Source of the DNA: Boswellia sacra
Lineage: Eukaryota; Streptophyta; Magnoliopsida; Sapindales; Burseraceae
Direction of reading: 5' to 3'
Assembly (NCBI GenBank): GCA_013180625.2
Contig: SNVD02009519.1
Coordinates: 2,012,501 to 2,076,500, forward strand
DNA: 64,000 bases
Position numbers and translations under genes: made by a program. Shown one piece after another: positions 23,983 through 42,639 of this stretch. The notes under the pieces were generated by a model that worked only from the letters and a program-made list of their open reading frames with translations, was not told the DNA's origin and did no database searches. How positions within the stretch are numbered: position 1 is the stretch's first letter; each line of letters opens with the position of its first letter.

Positions 23983-26134
23983 CCTTTTGTGGAAGTGCAC
24001 AGCTATCTCTTACCCTTCATTGATACCATTTTTACGCCACAAAAAAGTAGTACTAAATCAGAAAGGTTGGCAATAAATTAATTATATTGCAGTTGATTTT
24101 GCATCACAATAAATTATTATATAAAAATCCATTGGTCAATTTCATATATTCTAAAAAATTGAATATTGTATAAATTTTATGTCAAGGAAAAAAGACTACA
24201 TCTTCATGACTGAAATTTGACACTCTATTCCATCAGTGCTATGGTATTCACATTAACTTTCCAATTAGAATTCAAAACAAAAAACATATATGGGCCAAGC
24301 TAATGGTCAAATCAGATTTTTTGCAATCTAACCAGGAACTAGATTCTACTATGCTACCATGTGAAGTAAGTAGCACTTTAGATTACTTGTTCATGTAATG
24401 TTTCGAAACAAACACAAGGAATATCTGCTAACAGTAGCCCTACCGACGAAAAGCAGAAGCATTGAACAGAGATCCTCTCAAAATTAGATATTATGGGCGA
24501 CATGAATATCTTAGAAAGACAAGAAGTAGATCTTTTATACATGAAAATACTAACCGATATTCACATAAATATCATCATTGACTTTAGCATAAAATTCAGC
24601 ATTCCACTTATCTGCGGCATAGGCAAAGAACAATTTAGCCTTCTTTGGAAACTCCTCAGGTGCCTCCACGAGATCATCCTGCGAAAAAGAAGTCCAAACA
24701 GTAAGCTTATAATCTAAAGGCCTAATTTTGTTTGAACCTAAAAAAAGAAAAACCCCCCCGTAAATGGATTTTCGTAAGCATAAGAATTTCAATTTACTTT
24801 GTGCTATATTATCTAATGAAGTTCGTTATAATATAACAAATTTTGGAACTGTTAAAATATAGCTTTTTCAAATCCAGGCAATAAATGAATTTTATGACCT
24901 ATAAATACATACAAGAATTATGAAGTCATTTGTCTGCTTATTTTCACTGTCAACACTTTTGTCCAAACTGTCACCACGATTGGCACTGCCAAAAAAAATA
25001 TCATTAGGACAAAGAGTTCTAGCCAAGTCTTGAAACAATATACATAAAAAGAGTTCTACCCAAGCATCATGTGAAGAAACTATAATAGCAATTACAGAAA
25101 ATGGTATCAAACCTTCTTCCAATTACAAATCGAGCAACGATGCCCTTATCATTCTCCAGTTTTTTCAAAGCTGCACCCGTGAAACAATTGGGTTCAAAAT
25201 GCCAAGGACAATTAGAACAAACTTAATTGAAGTACATTTTTACTTCCAGAACATCAACTCATGTTTCATTAATGGAACATTTGAAAAATAAAATGCCCTA
25301 TCGAGCCAATGGAAAATAGTTTACCGGTTCCCATCCATGCTTTACGGATAGCGTCTCTGTTGTTTTTGCGGCCAAACCTTGTCAATACTCCTATGACAAC
25401 TAGTGGTCTTTTCTCTGGACGGTTCTCATTAGTATCCACTGAACTCCTTGATCTAAAACCCTCTTTCCCAGCTGCAGCCAGCTGCATCTCAACTTCTGAT
25501 AACTGCTTTTGTTGCTCCCTAATAAGTAACACTAACTTGATCAGAATTCTGACCCATGAAAGAAACTTGAACCCATTACAATAAAAACCCTTTAACAACT
25601 AGTAATCACTAAATTAAATTAGTGCAAAATTCAACTTATCCAAAATTCAAACCCAGGTAAAAGAATTAAAATTACCTGCAAGCTATGATTTTCAATGTAT
25701 CATCCACTGATATAGCAGATTGCCCCTAAAAACCAATCAGCAATAGGTAATAAGATTCAAGTCATCGTACGTTTTTTAAGTTATTCAATTTATTACAGAA
25801 ACTACCCACATTCATAAACATAAATTTCAAACTACAACGACACAGAAAAAAAAAAAAAAAACAAACTCACCTGACCGGTGATTCTATCGAGCTCTTTGAT
25901 CAAATGAACCCGGTTTTGTGCATCCTGCCACAACCTACCACAAGCCCACCCAAAAAGATAAATTTTTGTTCAATTGGAAACTAAAAAGAACAAATTTTGT
26001 AGAGAATTGGAGAAAGCTAACCTGCCAGCAACATAGATGGAAGCTAAACTGGCGAACATGAAGAAGAAGAGGGATGAAATTGGGGTTTTCACTAGCATAC
26101 TCGATAGCCGGCTACTCGATCCCCTGCTCTGCAT
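22682..26134 (-). CDS. HPGT: Hydroxyproline O-galactosyltransferase, HPGT2/3-like (GT31), 340 aa, 12 exons
   Basis: The enzyme would add the first galactose to hydroxyproline on arabinogalactan proteins in the Golgi. Exons by splice site and phase: 26134-26022, 25934-25871, 25725-25676, 25518-25325, 25170-25113, 24985-24913, 24678-24555, 23710-23623, 23517-23467, 23291-23220, 23132-23020, 22704-22682 (1023 nt). A type II signal-anchor lies at residues 19-36 after a short basic tail, then a stem to about 110. The GT31 domain begins RPLVVIGVLTRFG and includes AIRKAWMGT (about 132-140), RFVIGRSANRGDSLD, the metal-binding site as NDD in AKVNDDIYVN (about 218-220), YIGCMKSGEVF, KWYEPDWWKFGDK and HDDVSAGSW (about 304-312). 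It ends in a cysteine-bearing tail SSGAICAGV. Length and order match HPGT2/HPGT3 of Arabidopsis as I remember them. All introns are GT-AG. Confidence 0.92.
23939..23981. repeat. TA microsatellite and T run in an HPGT intron
   Basis: A (TA)n run at about 23941-23964 is followed by a long T tract. It lies in the intron between exons 7 and 8 and is likely length-polymorphic. Confidence 0.8.
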
Positions 26135-26289
26135 TTCAATGAATTTTAAATTAAAAACAAAAAAAAAACAAAATTTTGGTGGATTGGATCTTCTATCTGG
26201 GTTTGTTGTTCAGATTCTCAAATGGGGATCTGTTTTTAGGTTGATTGAAGTTTGTCTTAAGAGAGACACATAAGACTGATGTTAACGAA

Positions 26290-27009
26290 GTTAGTGTCTG
26301 AGATAGTCTTCTGGGTTTCTGTCAAACTTCCTCAAAACAACGACCTCATTCAGGTGAAATTTTAATTTAATTTTTTTAAGGAAAATAGTGATAATTTGTT
26401 CTACTTTATTAAATTTATAATAAGATAAATTTCGTAATAGAAGGAAATTTATCTATAATATTTTTTAGATAATTATAGAAAATTCTGTACCGAATTGTCT
26501 TGCAAATCATTATTAATTGGTTATTATCTGAACTGGGTCATTGTTGTTTACCAAACTTTGTTTCTGTCAATAAAAGTAAAATAATCATAGTAAAACAACT
26601 TATAGATTTTATTGATGTATAAATATGGTAATGGTCCAGATTTGATAAATCAATTTCAATTATTAAGTTGACATTTAATCAAAATATTAGATCTGATTTG
26701 ATATTATTACCAAATCTGTAAATTAAAAAATTTATTAATTGATAAGTTAGCTAGCACTTGATCGATGGATCCTAGATAGCAAGAAAGTGAGTCACCTGGC
26801 GTTGAACAGCGTTGAGTTTGTTTCTGGGTCGGGCCATCATCAGGCCTCATAATGATGATGTTTTCATATTTGGGCCACAGGAGCCCACTTTAACACTAAC
26901 CTCCGCTCGGGCACTGGCTCACTAAATTTGGGCTAACCCACAAATTACAGAACATCCTTGATTGGGCCGGCTTTCTAGGGTGGATCAATGGGCGTTTTAG
27001 TTTTTATTG
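26290..27009. other. 5' flank of the HPGT gene, no other feature
   Basis: The bases just right of the HPGT start should hold its promoter and leader, but no convincing TATA box could be singled out. Beyond that is AT-rich spacer with no gene. Confidence 0.4.
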
Positions 27010-27929
27010 GAGTATTGTTATTTGAGCCCGATAATCTTTTTTTAAGTCATTCTTTAATTAGAAATATAAAAAAAATAATATATAAATGACTAAAAATAAC
27101 ACTATCAGTTTTAAGTATATCTAATGTCAAATATTTTAATGTTATATCATTAAAAAAAATTCATTCAACTATAAACCACTGTTCTCTTCAAACACCTAAT
27201 TTCAAATATTCAAAAGTAAAGTTTTATGTTCACAAAGTGATTTTAAAATATTCAAAATTAAAGTTTTATGCTCACAAAGTGATTTTGAAATGAGAAATGA
27301 TGAATTCAAGGATTGGTATTACAACCAGGAAGAAGAAGCAAGTTCTCGTTTGAATTTTATTATTATCATTTTTTAAAACAACTTTTATTTAGTCGCTATC
27401 AATTGAATATTTTCAATTTGTCTGATTGCTACAACTTGAATATTTTTAATTGTTCAGCTGCTATGAATTGAACATTACTTGAAGCGGGAGGCGTTGCCTC
27501 ACTAATACGGTTGAGCTTATCGAGATCACGTAGGGTTTGGGTAGCGTGTCTTAATGCAATATCGACACAATGGCAATATCGATGGTTTTGTTTTCTTTCC
27601 TTCAAATCTCAAATTACATTTAAAGCACATAAGAAATAAAACAAAGCATCTTCATCTAAGTTGCGTACTTTCTTTGGTTATATGGGATTTGGATGATAGA
27701 GCCTAGAGAAGAAGAGCCGCATGCAAGTAGTCTTGGAGAATAAGAGCCATCTCAGAGAAGAATAGAGACGCAAATAGTGATAAATTGTTTTAGAAAAAAT
27801 AAAATTTAAGGTATATAGAAAGGGTAATTTCAGTATTTTTTTTAAATATATTTATAATTTATAATTATTTTTTAATTGAAAAGGGGTTTAAAAAGAGATC
27901 ATGGAGGAGGGCTTAAAGTAACAACACTC
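27010..27929. mobile_element. MITE-like element, 920 bp
   Basis: The ends are inverted: the left reads GAGTATTGTTATTTGAGCCC and the reverse complement of the right reads GAGTGTTGTTACTTTAAGCC. The element is flanked by TATTG at 27005-27009 and 27930-27934. The inside has no coding sequence and contains two close copies of a segment around CAAAGTGATTTT at about 27233 and 27272. Superfamily is uncertain. Confidence 0.65.
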
Positions 27930-28064
27930 TATTGATTGAAAATGAGAAACGTCTTATATCATTTTGAATTTGTTAAATAAAGTAATAAATGTTTGATGCA
28001 TTATAGATTATGACTGTCAGGAGTGAGCCTATCAAAACTTAATTTTTTTTTTTTTAATATGGAT

Positions 28065-28735
28065 TCATAATCTTTCGTTCATTAAATTACTCTCAATCGA
28101 ATGATCGTGAAAAGGAGTTGAGAGATTATTATTTCTAAAGCCAACCCAGAAATTTCATAATTATTAAACAAATGGATGACTATATATTAATGCAAAAAAT
28201 TAAATAAAAATTCGAGTTTCAGGAGCTCCACTTCAGTTACCTATAACTAAAACTTATTTTTATTTTTTCTTTCTATATAAGTGATTGCATAAACGTGTAA
28301 ATAAGATCTTAGAACTTGTTAATAAAGTGTACAGAGTAATATAAATCTAGATATGTTATATGTTACGTAGCATATATTTATAATTTGTTAAATATACGAT
28401 CACCGAAACTTAAGTTTTTATCTAATACTTTAGATTTTTTTATGATCTTTCATATCTAAGCATCTATCAATCAAATAGTCGTAAGGGAGGCGTTGAGGGA
28501 TATCATTATTTTTAATGCCAACCCAATAATTTTGAAATGATTAGATGGTTATAAAATAATGCATGCGTCGCACTAATTAAGTTAACGATAAAGGTTTCAA
28601 TAACTTAATCTTATTATAAATGTTAGCTATAAATATATTATAAAATACAGGTTAAAAGATTCTTTAGCTTAAGTGATTGCACGGACGTGCAGTAAATGAA
28701 GACAATTATTAACAAAAAGCAAAGCAGACAGACTC
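28065..28735. repeat. Diverged direct duplication of an intergenic segment
   Basis: The stretches at about 28065-28340 and 28425-28735 align along their length. Shared landmarks in order are ATCTTTC, a run of CAATC-AAT-GTCGT, AAGCCAACCCA or ATGCCAACCCA, ATGG-TGACTAT or ATGGTTAT, and AAGTGATTGCA. Divergence is high, so the duplication is old. No gene was seen in either copy. Confidence 0.5.
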
Positions 28736-28849
28736 GTACAAAATGATATGATTTCACGAACATGTAAACGCAAAGATTTAAGAAAAAGCTAAAAAGGAGA
28801 GATAAATTGCTTTGACGTGAGGTGAGAATTCTTGTTATTTATATATAGA

Positions 28850-29270
28850 ATTATTTAATTATTTATATTAAAATATAAAATACAGATTTAATATTTAATT
28901 TATATAATTTATATAATTATTTAATTTAGTTATATATAATATATTTATATAAATTAAAATTATTTTTAAAATATAAATAATTATTAGTATAAAATATTAT
29001 TAAAATCATCATAATTTATTATTTTATAAATTAATTTATTTTATAATATAAAAATTTCAGTTTTATAATATATATGTTGTAAGTAAGTAATAATTTATAT
29101 CATTAAATGAGCTTACATATTAAGGATAGACAAAATATATTTAACTATTCGTTTTATTAAACAGATTGACATGTTGAACACCTTCAACACGAATTCGATA
29201 AATTTATTAATTATATATCGTATTTATATCGAATTCGTATCGTATTTCGTATCTCAAATTCTTACCTCTA
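28850..29270 (-). repeat. Dispersed repeat with TAGAGGTA end, copy B (inverted)
   Basis: Its minus strand starts TAGAGGTAAGAATTTGAGAT and follows the repeat at 6929-7340 for several hundred bases, with near identity around TAAGCTCATTTAATGATATA and TTACTTACTTACAACATATA. The two copies lie 21.5 kb apart in inverted orientation. The left boundary fades into AT-rich sequence. Confidence 0.7.
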
Positions 29271-29887
29271 CTTTGATTTTTCTTTTTGATCAATCGTGAT
29301 TTGTAATCAATAATGACAATAGCTTTAACTCTTCTGGTTTCGTTTCAGTTACAAGATCACGATAATATCACTTCACTCGGACGGCACCACTTTATGTAAA
29401 TAACCAATTGATATGTTTTAAATGTAACAAATTAATAGGAAGACACCGAAAGGCCTTTGATTAGAAATTTTGTGTTTGCATTTCAAGATAAAAGAGCCAA
29501 GAAATTAAAAGCATATATATAAAAAGTGATCTTGCTTTTTCAAAAACACTGCATGTGTTATGAGTCACAAACTTTTTTTTTTCAGTATTTAAAATAAAAA
29601 ACATCTACCACAACGTGTTCTGCATATTTTACGATACATCAAAATAGCAATGAAAGCAAAAAAAGAAGAGAAAAAGCAGCTATATCCAAATAGAGCCGTA
29701 GTTAATATATATTACTTGTATATAGCGAGTTTCCACTACTTAGTATTTAACGCAAGAATTCACTATAACAAGCTCAAAACTCAACAGGTTTAAGCAATTT
29801 GATTGCTTTCAAATCATAATTTTATCAGTATAAAAAAGAACAAAATAATTAATTAGCTAGCTTAATGGGGAATTATTACAGAACTCT
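29271..29887. other. AT-rich spacer, nothing recognised
   Basis: No frame, repeat end or RNA gene could be identified here. Confidence 0.4.
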
Positions 29888-30010
29888 TCATTTGCTATAT
29901 GCGTATTGGACTTGGCCATTGAATGTTTGCTCGAGAGTCACTTTCCATCCGATTGAGATAGCAACCGTCACAGCCACAAAATAGAGAGAAGCTCTTACAA
30001 GGATCCCCAT
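29888..30010 (-). CDS. Candidate 40-aa single-pass membrane peptide
   Basis: An ATG at 30010 opens a 40-codon frame to TGA at 29890-29888. The peptide has a short N-terminus (MGILVRAS), one hydrophobic helix (LYFVAVTVAISIGW) and a polar tail ending VQYAYSK. The start is flanked by GGACATGG, and the frame stays open upstream of the ATG for about 17 more codons, so a spliced longer protein is possible. The base composition is much less AT-rich than the surrounding spacer, which argues for real coding or a recent gene relic. I recognise no family. It stands alone, with no neighbouring gene within 3 kb. Confidence 0.4.
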   Translation of the reverse strand: MGILVRASLYFVAVTVAISIGWKVTLEQTFNGQVQYAYSK

Positions 30011-30924
30011 GTCCAGCTTAAAAGGTGTAAAGCATTTCTCCAGTATAATAATAAAATTATATGTAGAGAAGAGAACTTCAGAATGGAGTTGCCAACCGAT
30101 AGTACAAACAAAATTAATTCTGATGAATTAATTAGATTAATGACAATGACTCGATGATCACATCACCGACTATAATCTAACTCCTTGATTCTGTTGATTG
30201 CAGACAAAAGTTTACTGTAGAAACAAAGTGTGAAGTTAGCTAATATATGCATGGCTGGTCATGCGGCAGCTGGGACAACAAGTACTGGTTAGAATTATGT
30301 TATGAAGGTGACGCAGATGGTGATGCTGTAAACCCATCTCCATGCATCATCATAAACGTAATTGATAGGCCTAGCTAGGGCAATAATTTATTGTCCTTGA
30401 GAGTGACTGGTTCAAAAGTCTGTGATTCTTGTGATAAAAAATATGTTTTATCAGAGGCTGTGCTAGTGACTAGTGTACCGAAAAGGCCCACCAAAACCAA
30501 TTCTCCTGTAGTTTGCTTTGTCCTCATCCCGAGGCTGAGAGGCTACTCTTACTCTACAATGCGATAAAGGTCAAGCTCTTACTCTACCAATATTAATTAA
30601 AGTCATTGTGAAAATGATTATTATTTATTTTTTCTTTCCGTGTGAAGACTGTAAGAGAAAAGCTTGTGGCTGCAGCGTCCTGAATCTGAATTTAGAGACC
30701 ATCAATAAAGATGATGAGGAGAGCTGATTCATCAATTATTGGTTTACATCTTTCCACCTGCTTAGCTAATAAATGCTCGCAGTATCGGTATCTAATAATA
30801 TATTTGACCGATTATATACGTATATGTATATGGATACGTATACGTAGTTAAAGTTAGTTTCTTTAATAACCATTTCAATTTGATCCCACTGGGTTGTGTG
30901 TGTATATATATATATATATATATA

Positions 30925-31143
30925 GGAGAAATGATATTTTAGCAGAAGACTTTTAACATAAAATTGAATACAATTTTTTAATCATTGATTTATAAAATTC
31001 AATGGTTAAGATAATTAATTAGTTGGGTATATTAAATATAATAAATTGACTTTCAATCCCTATTATTGGATTTTGTGAGATCAATAGTTAGAAAATTGTA
31101 TCAATAAATTGTATAAAAAATTTATGTTAAAATATCCCCTCCC
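30925..31143. mobile_element. MITE, about 220 bp, in a TA repeat
   Basis: The left end is GGAGAAATGATATTTTAGCA and the right end, reverse-complemented, is GGGAGGGGATATTTTAACAT. Both lead into a shared ACATAAA-TT-TACAATTT region, so the halves fold on each other. The element sits in a (TA)n stretch, consistent with a Stowaway-like TA target, though a TA duplication cannot be proven in a TA repeat. Confidence 0.55.
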
Positions 31144-31280
31144 GATATATATATCAAAAAATTTAAGGCAATCAATTGTTAGGTTATTAGTTAATATATT
31201 GATCAAGTTTAGGCGTGTAGCTGGCTGATCTAATTTGTTAATTATTAGGATTTTCATGTCAATTAACTTCTAATTAATAG

Positions 31281-31487
31281 AGTGATGCTACTCTTTTAAA
31301 CTCTGTATACAAACTCGTGTATACAAAAAAGTGACATTATTAATTTATTTATATAACATCACTATTTATTAAATAAGTATATTTTGTATATTTATTATTC
31401 TAATCACTTATTACGCGTCAATTTGTATATAAAAATTTGTATAAATAATTTATAAGACTAGCATTATTCTTTCTAATATATATTATG
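31281..31487. mobile_element. Possible MITE
   Basis: Imperfect inverted ends are visible: GTGATGCTACTCTTTTAAAC on the left and, reverse-complemented, GAATAATGCTAGTCTTATAA on the right, followed by TATACAAA-type sequence in both. No target duplication could be fixed. It resembles the 189-bp element at 34173 in its general ATGCTA/ATGTTA ends. Confidence 0.4.
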
Positions 31488-31489
31488 TA

Positions 31490-34172
31490 TGAAGCAGAGA
31501 CAGCCAGCAGATTGGGTCTTTGGCCTTTTAATTTGCTTGATGTTACAAGTGAAACAAAAATAAACGATTGGATTGGACTACCTCAATGCAAGATTGAGAG
31601 CTCATGCAGACTTTAATTTCTTCTTAATTTGTCCCATGCATTAATTCATGCTCTTGTGATCAATTCTTATTTCTTAATTATTTACTGTGTCTATTATGCA
31701 ACTTTATATATAGATATAGAGAGGCTTTGAATTTGGAATATCTCGAACCAAAATCTAAAGAGTCCCGACCTAAGTTAGCTCACCTAATTGGAGTACTATG
31801 TGCAAAGTTATCAGATTAGTAAAAGTTGTAAATTAATTAAATTCACCCTTAATGTATAGTGAAATATGCAACAACACTTTAAATTTAAATATAAATTACA
31901 AAAATGATTAGTTTTTAAAAATTTGTATTTTATGACCTTATTCAATAGTTATATAATAAGTGTCAAATGTCAGATAAAATCATGATATACAAATTTTGTT
32001 AAACTAATCCATTTTATAATAGAGGTCTTCTAATTTTGGTCGTTCTATTTTTTTTTTAAATATTTATAACATGATTAATTAACACGTTTTAAAGATTATA
32101 TACTCAATTGTTTGGTTTTAACTTACAGAAATCATAAATTGATATCGTAAATTTTATATGTCACAAATGATATTGTTAATGTTGAGTTAACGTCAGAAAT
32201 CATATGATATTCTAAATTAAATTAATGTAAATCATTTAGATCTATAATGTTTAAACCTGAAATTAAAATCATTCTTTAACTTGATATTGTAAGTAAAAGA
32301 ATAACCTATCATTAACTCGTTGATGTGAGAAGCTTCTGGACGTAAATTTTGACAGGGACGTTTATTATTCTGTCTTTCTTAGGAAATCCTATTTTTAAAC
32401 AAGAAAAAATATGGATTTGTTTGGACGATGGTGCATGATATCGACAATACTTTAATATAATATTTAATTAACGATGGAAACCTAGCTAATCGTCACGTTG
32501 TGGTGGACTTGGTCCAACCTTTTGGCATCATAGTAATGTGCTCTCAAATCTTGTCGACCTTTTATAACGATATTTTTATTGCCTTCACTACGTTGTCAAG
32601 TCATTTTAATTAACAATTTCTAATTTGTCTTTGATATTAAGACTACAAATTTCACTGTGTTACACCTTGAAATTTTACAGAAGAATCTCTCTCAAATACT
32701 GTTATAATTACATAAATTATATATATATATATATTGATATAAATTATTTATTTATTATCAGTTTATTTACAAAATTAATTGTTAATTTGTAAAATCTAAT
32801 TTTATTCTATTTTTATTATTTAACAACCATTAACATAAATATTCCAATTAACACGAGAGAGGAAAAATTAAATATATTATCCCGACTTCTCTAATCTGAC
32901 CATATAAGATAAAGCCTGGCATGTGCCCTAAACTTATGCAACTTGAATGAATTTAAACTTTGTCTCATACAAATATATTCGACTTTAGTTTAATTTATGA
33001 GAGACTGATCATTTTACCATATTTCAATTTTAATAATAATAATTTTTTTTCTTCAACCTTATGCGATAATCTGTAGCAACTGATCTCCTTATTCTATGGG
33101 CAGACACTATACATTTCTTGTGCAGTCACATAGAATGAAGGAATCAAATCAAAAGCAATAATACTTATACATACGTATTCAGTTGCAATTTCCCCATTGC
33201 GAGGGGAATCGTTACAAAAATGCATATATTTCGGTAGAAAATTGATTGTTGCTCAATGAAAGTGATGACCAAATTATTAACAACTATGTTAACATGAAGG
33301 ATACGCAACATAAAAAGTTATAAAAAGAATAACCAATTTAAAGAAACAATCAAGTTCCATCTTTTAACATTTTTAAGAGTGATTAAAGAGACACCCTTTT
33401 ATCAAATTGTTTTCTTGAATGAGAAGTGAAAATAACCTAATAGAATCTATTAATAAATATCAAACAATTTGTTTTACAACTTTAACGTGTCTTATAACTT
33501 TATCTCATAGTTTAATAATTAATTTAACATATTTCATTCATAAGAATATCTTCATTTTTTAAAATATTTTATAGAAAAAAATGAAATTTCGGTAGATTAG
33601 TTATAAATATTCATTACTCTTAACCCAAATCGAAATGTTCGACCACATAATTTATCGAACATCTCTTGGCATTGGGCGAATTCTTATAAGAACTCGTTAT
33701 CATCAGAGAGGTTTGACTGTATTAACTGCAGTATAGCGTAGCAATCATCAAGCGCCATATCACATGGGAGCTATCTTAGTGCATGTAACCACCACGTGCG
33801 CGATGATTGGCTAAGTTATATATAGCTGATGTCCCAAATTATAAGGGCTTATCTGCTCATGTATTTCGAAAATTATATTAAAAAAAATATTTACCAATAT
33901 ATTTAAATTATTATCAACCATTATCAATTTTAAAATTTAAAAAAATTTAAAACCAATCATATATTCTTATAAAAATTTTTAAAATAAAAACTTAAAATCC
34001 ACAAACAAACAAACGACACCTAAATTTTTCATCATTATCATAGATAATGTTAGGGTAGTATTAACATTTGATTAAGAATACATGTTAAATATTAAAAAAT
34101 TGTGTAAATTCTTTTAAAGATTGCATAAATTCTCTTAAAATTATAAAATTCTCTTAATATATAAAAATTATT
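31490..34172. other. AT-rich spacer upstream of the ABCC cluster
   Basis: No gene is recognisable. A TA run lies at about 32719-32736. A less AT-rich patch near 33740-33800 includes a CACGTG palindrome in CCACCACGTGCGC, a G-box-like sequence, but it is about 1 kb from the ABCC promoter and its relevance is unknown. Confidence 0.45.
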
Positions 34173-34361
34173 GAGTAATGTTATACTTACAAAATTTATA
34201 TATAAATTTTATTTATAAAATTGATGTGACATTATTCATTCAATACTATATCACTCATCAATATTTATTATATTAATTTTATTTTATTCATCGTTTCTTC
34301 GTCCATTAGTCACGCTCGTATTAACTTTATATATAAATTTTATATTAAATATAATATTATT
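34173..34361. mobile_element. MITE, 189 bp
   Basis: The ends are GAGTAATGTTATACTTACAA and, on the other strand, TAATAATATTATATTTAATA, both followed by AAATTTATATATAAA. Nine-base flanks AAAATTATT are identical at 34164-34172 and 34362-34370. Low complexity of the flanks weakens the target-duplication argument. It lies about 600 bp upstream of the predicted ABCC start of transcription. Confidence 0.6.
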
Positions 34362-34781
34362 AAAATTATTAAATATGTAAATTTTAAAATAAATAGACAT
34401 ATATAATTTTAAATGCCCAGGTTAATTAAGATTACCCGTTTATTATAATTATAGTATAATATAATATAAAAAGTAGCGCATAAAAGATTATTGAGCGGTT
34501 AAAAAAGACAAGACAAGACAGTAGAGAGTCTGGAATGTGAGGGGTGATAAGCGGAGAGTGGTGGTATATTCCGGGAAGCTCGCCCCTCAATTCAACGTGT
34601 GGGAGATAGCGAAGCTAATATTTACCATGTATTTGTAAAGAGCAATAAAGACAAGACACGTCCACTTTTCACCGACGTTAGCCATGACGACATCCCACTC
34701 GACTTTCCATCGCCTCGCCTTCCAAGTTGCCACCACCAATTATTATTATTATTATTGCAATTTTGCTCCCAACTCATTTGG

Positions 34782-34789
34782 TATATAAA
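34782..34789 (+). promoter_or_regulatory. TATA box of ABCC copy 1
   Basis: TATATAAA lies in GGTATATAAATCAT after an ATT microsatellite. Transcription would start about 30 bases downstream, at the CT-rich TTCTCTCTTTCTTTCTGC leader, a typical plant 5' UTR beginning. The position is an inference from sequence only. Confidence 0.55.
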
Positions 34790-34814
34790 TCATAAAAGAT
34801 TCTCAATCTCGTCG

Positions 34815-35880
34815 TTAACTTCTCTCTTTCTTTCTGCACATTCTCATACAGAAAGAGGAAGAGGGAGAGGACAAAGCAAGCCTTTGAGTTAGCTTCGTTA
34901 ATATTGATGAACAAGAACCACTTCTTGTTTTACGTTTTTATTGTAAGAAACTGAACGAGGAACATCATTATTGACTACCCTTTCCGTTGGATGGTTTTTT
35001 TATTATTTAAGCGGCTGCATTGCAATATTTCGACAGAAGAAGATCCCGGGTCTCGTGTGATCGGTTTTTCCTGGATAGTGGTAGGTTTCGTTTTCTTCTT
35101 CTTGTTGTTTTAGACTTTGGAAAATGCTGCGATGTACTGTGGTGCAGTTGTTTAATTTGCTTTGTATACTTCTTCTGTTGCATTTATTTTTTAAAATATT
35201 GTCCATGTGGATCTTACATTAATGGTTTAACGTGTTGGAGTAGTATTTACTTCGTTAGACTTTTCTTCTCGAGTTTGAAGTGAGATAGTGTGAGACGGTT
35301 GTGGTGCCCAATAACTCTATCCCTCTTTCGCCATTCTCGATGTTTAGGATTTTTTTAATGGAGGCTTGTTTTTGGTTTGAACTTGTTTGAGCTTTCACAG
35401 GAATATTTGCACTAAAACTAGCCTTTTCTAGAATTCTCATTGAAGGAAAGAGAAGGAAAAGTACTTGAGGCCATTTGAGGTACCATGGCATTTCATCCAT
35501 CCCTTCTTAAATGCAATTTCTTCAATTTTGCTCCACTAGCAATAAATGTCATGCCATAATGGAGCTCTGTGCATGCATTCCTTTGCTTCGATCTTAATAT
35601 TTCAACTATTTGTAGTTCTGGGTTCTTTTGGCAAGTATGAAATTCTTGTGTGCCATCTCTCACTTGCATTCATAATCTTTTTCCTTATATTGTAGTGGGG
35701 ACTTGCTTTTTTTACTGTAATATTAATTCTTTTAATTAAAAGGCAAAATATTGATAATATTTTCTTTTAGTTGGATGCTTTTAACATTTAGTAATACAAA
35801 ATTTCTTGTTTTTAAATATATGATCGATTCTGTGTTGATATGCACTACAGGGTAGGAGAGCAAGTAAAAAGAGGTAAAAA
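34815..35880 (+). other. 5' leader of ABCC copy 1 with a leader intron
   Basis: A non-coding leader exon seems to run from about 34815 to about 35080, where GGATAGTG is followed by a GTAGGT donor. The intron ends at GCACTACAG (35850), and 30 bases of leader precede the ATG at 35881. Copies 3 and 4 keep the same acceptor and the same GAGAG-AAGTAAAA leader before their ATGs (46243 and 61619). This conservation supports the leader structure; the exact donor needs a transcript. Confidence 0.5.
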
Positions 35881-42154
<6,274 letters not shown>

Positions 42155-42639
42155 AGCTAGTTAACAATTATTTTCTCATGTAGTTGTATCCTCTTGCCTT
42201 GCCTTGGCTCCGATGAGAGGATAAAAGTGTAAGTAGAATGTACAGTATATTGTGAAATGCAGGGCTAGGGAGAAAAGAGCAGGAGGAAGAAACCATTTTT
42301 GCTTCACTAGATTGCTGTATTTGTAGTCAAACTCTCATGCTTCCTCATTTTTCAAAGAGTAATCAGTTGCGTAACACCGTCTCTCAGGAGCTTTGCCATA
42401 CTGCTTATTGGAACTCATTATAGTTACGTATAGTTGAGCCAAGATTGCTCCAATCCACATTATGTTTGATATATTAGTGGAAACTTTTCTTTTTTCTTTT
42501 TTCTTTGATAAGATCATGAAAGAATCAATTATGAAGGTTTGTAAAGGCCAACTAATACCAAAATTGCTCACTTCAGGATCATAATGCAACAGATGCTCAT
42601 ATAGCTTCTGGTTCACATAACTTATTTTTATTATTTTTT

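Noticed and set aside
30230..30620. Possible longer transcript or hairpin RNA upstream of the 40-aa ORF
   Set aside because: The stretch has short repeats (CTCTTACTCTAC twice) and some mirror complementarity, but no stable hairpin or spliced coding path could be supported by eye.
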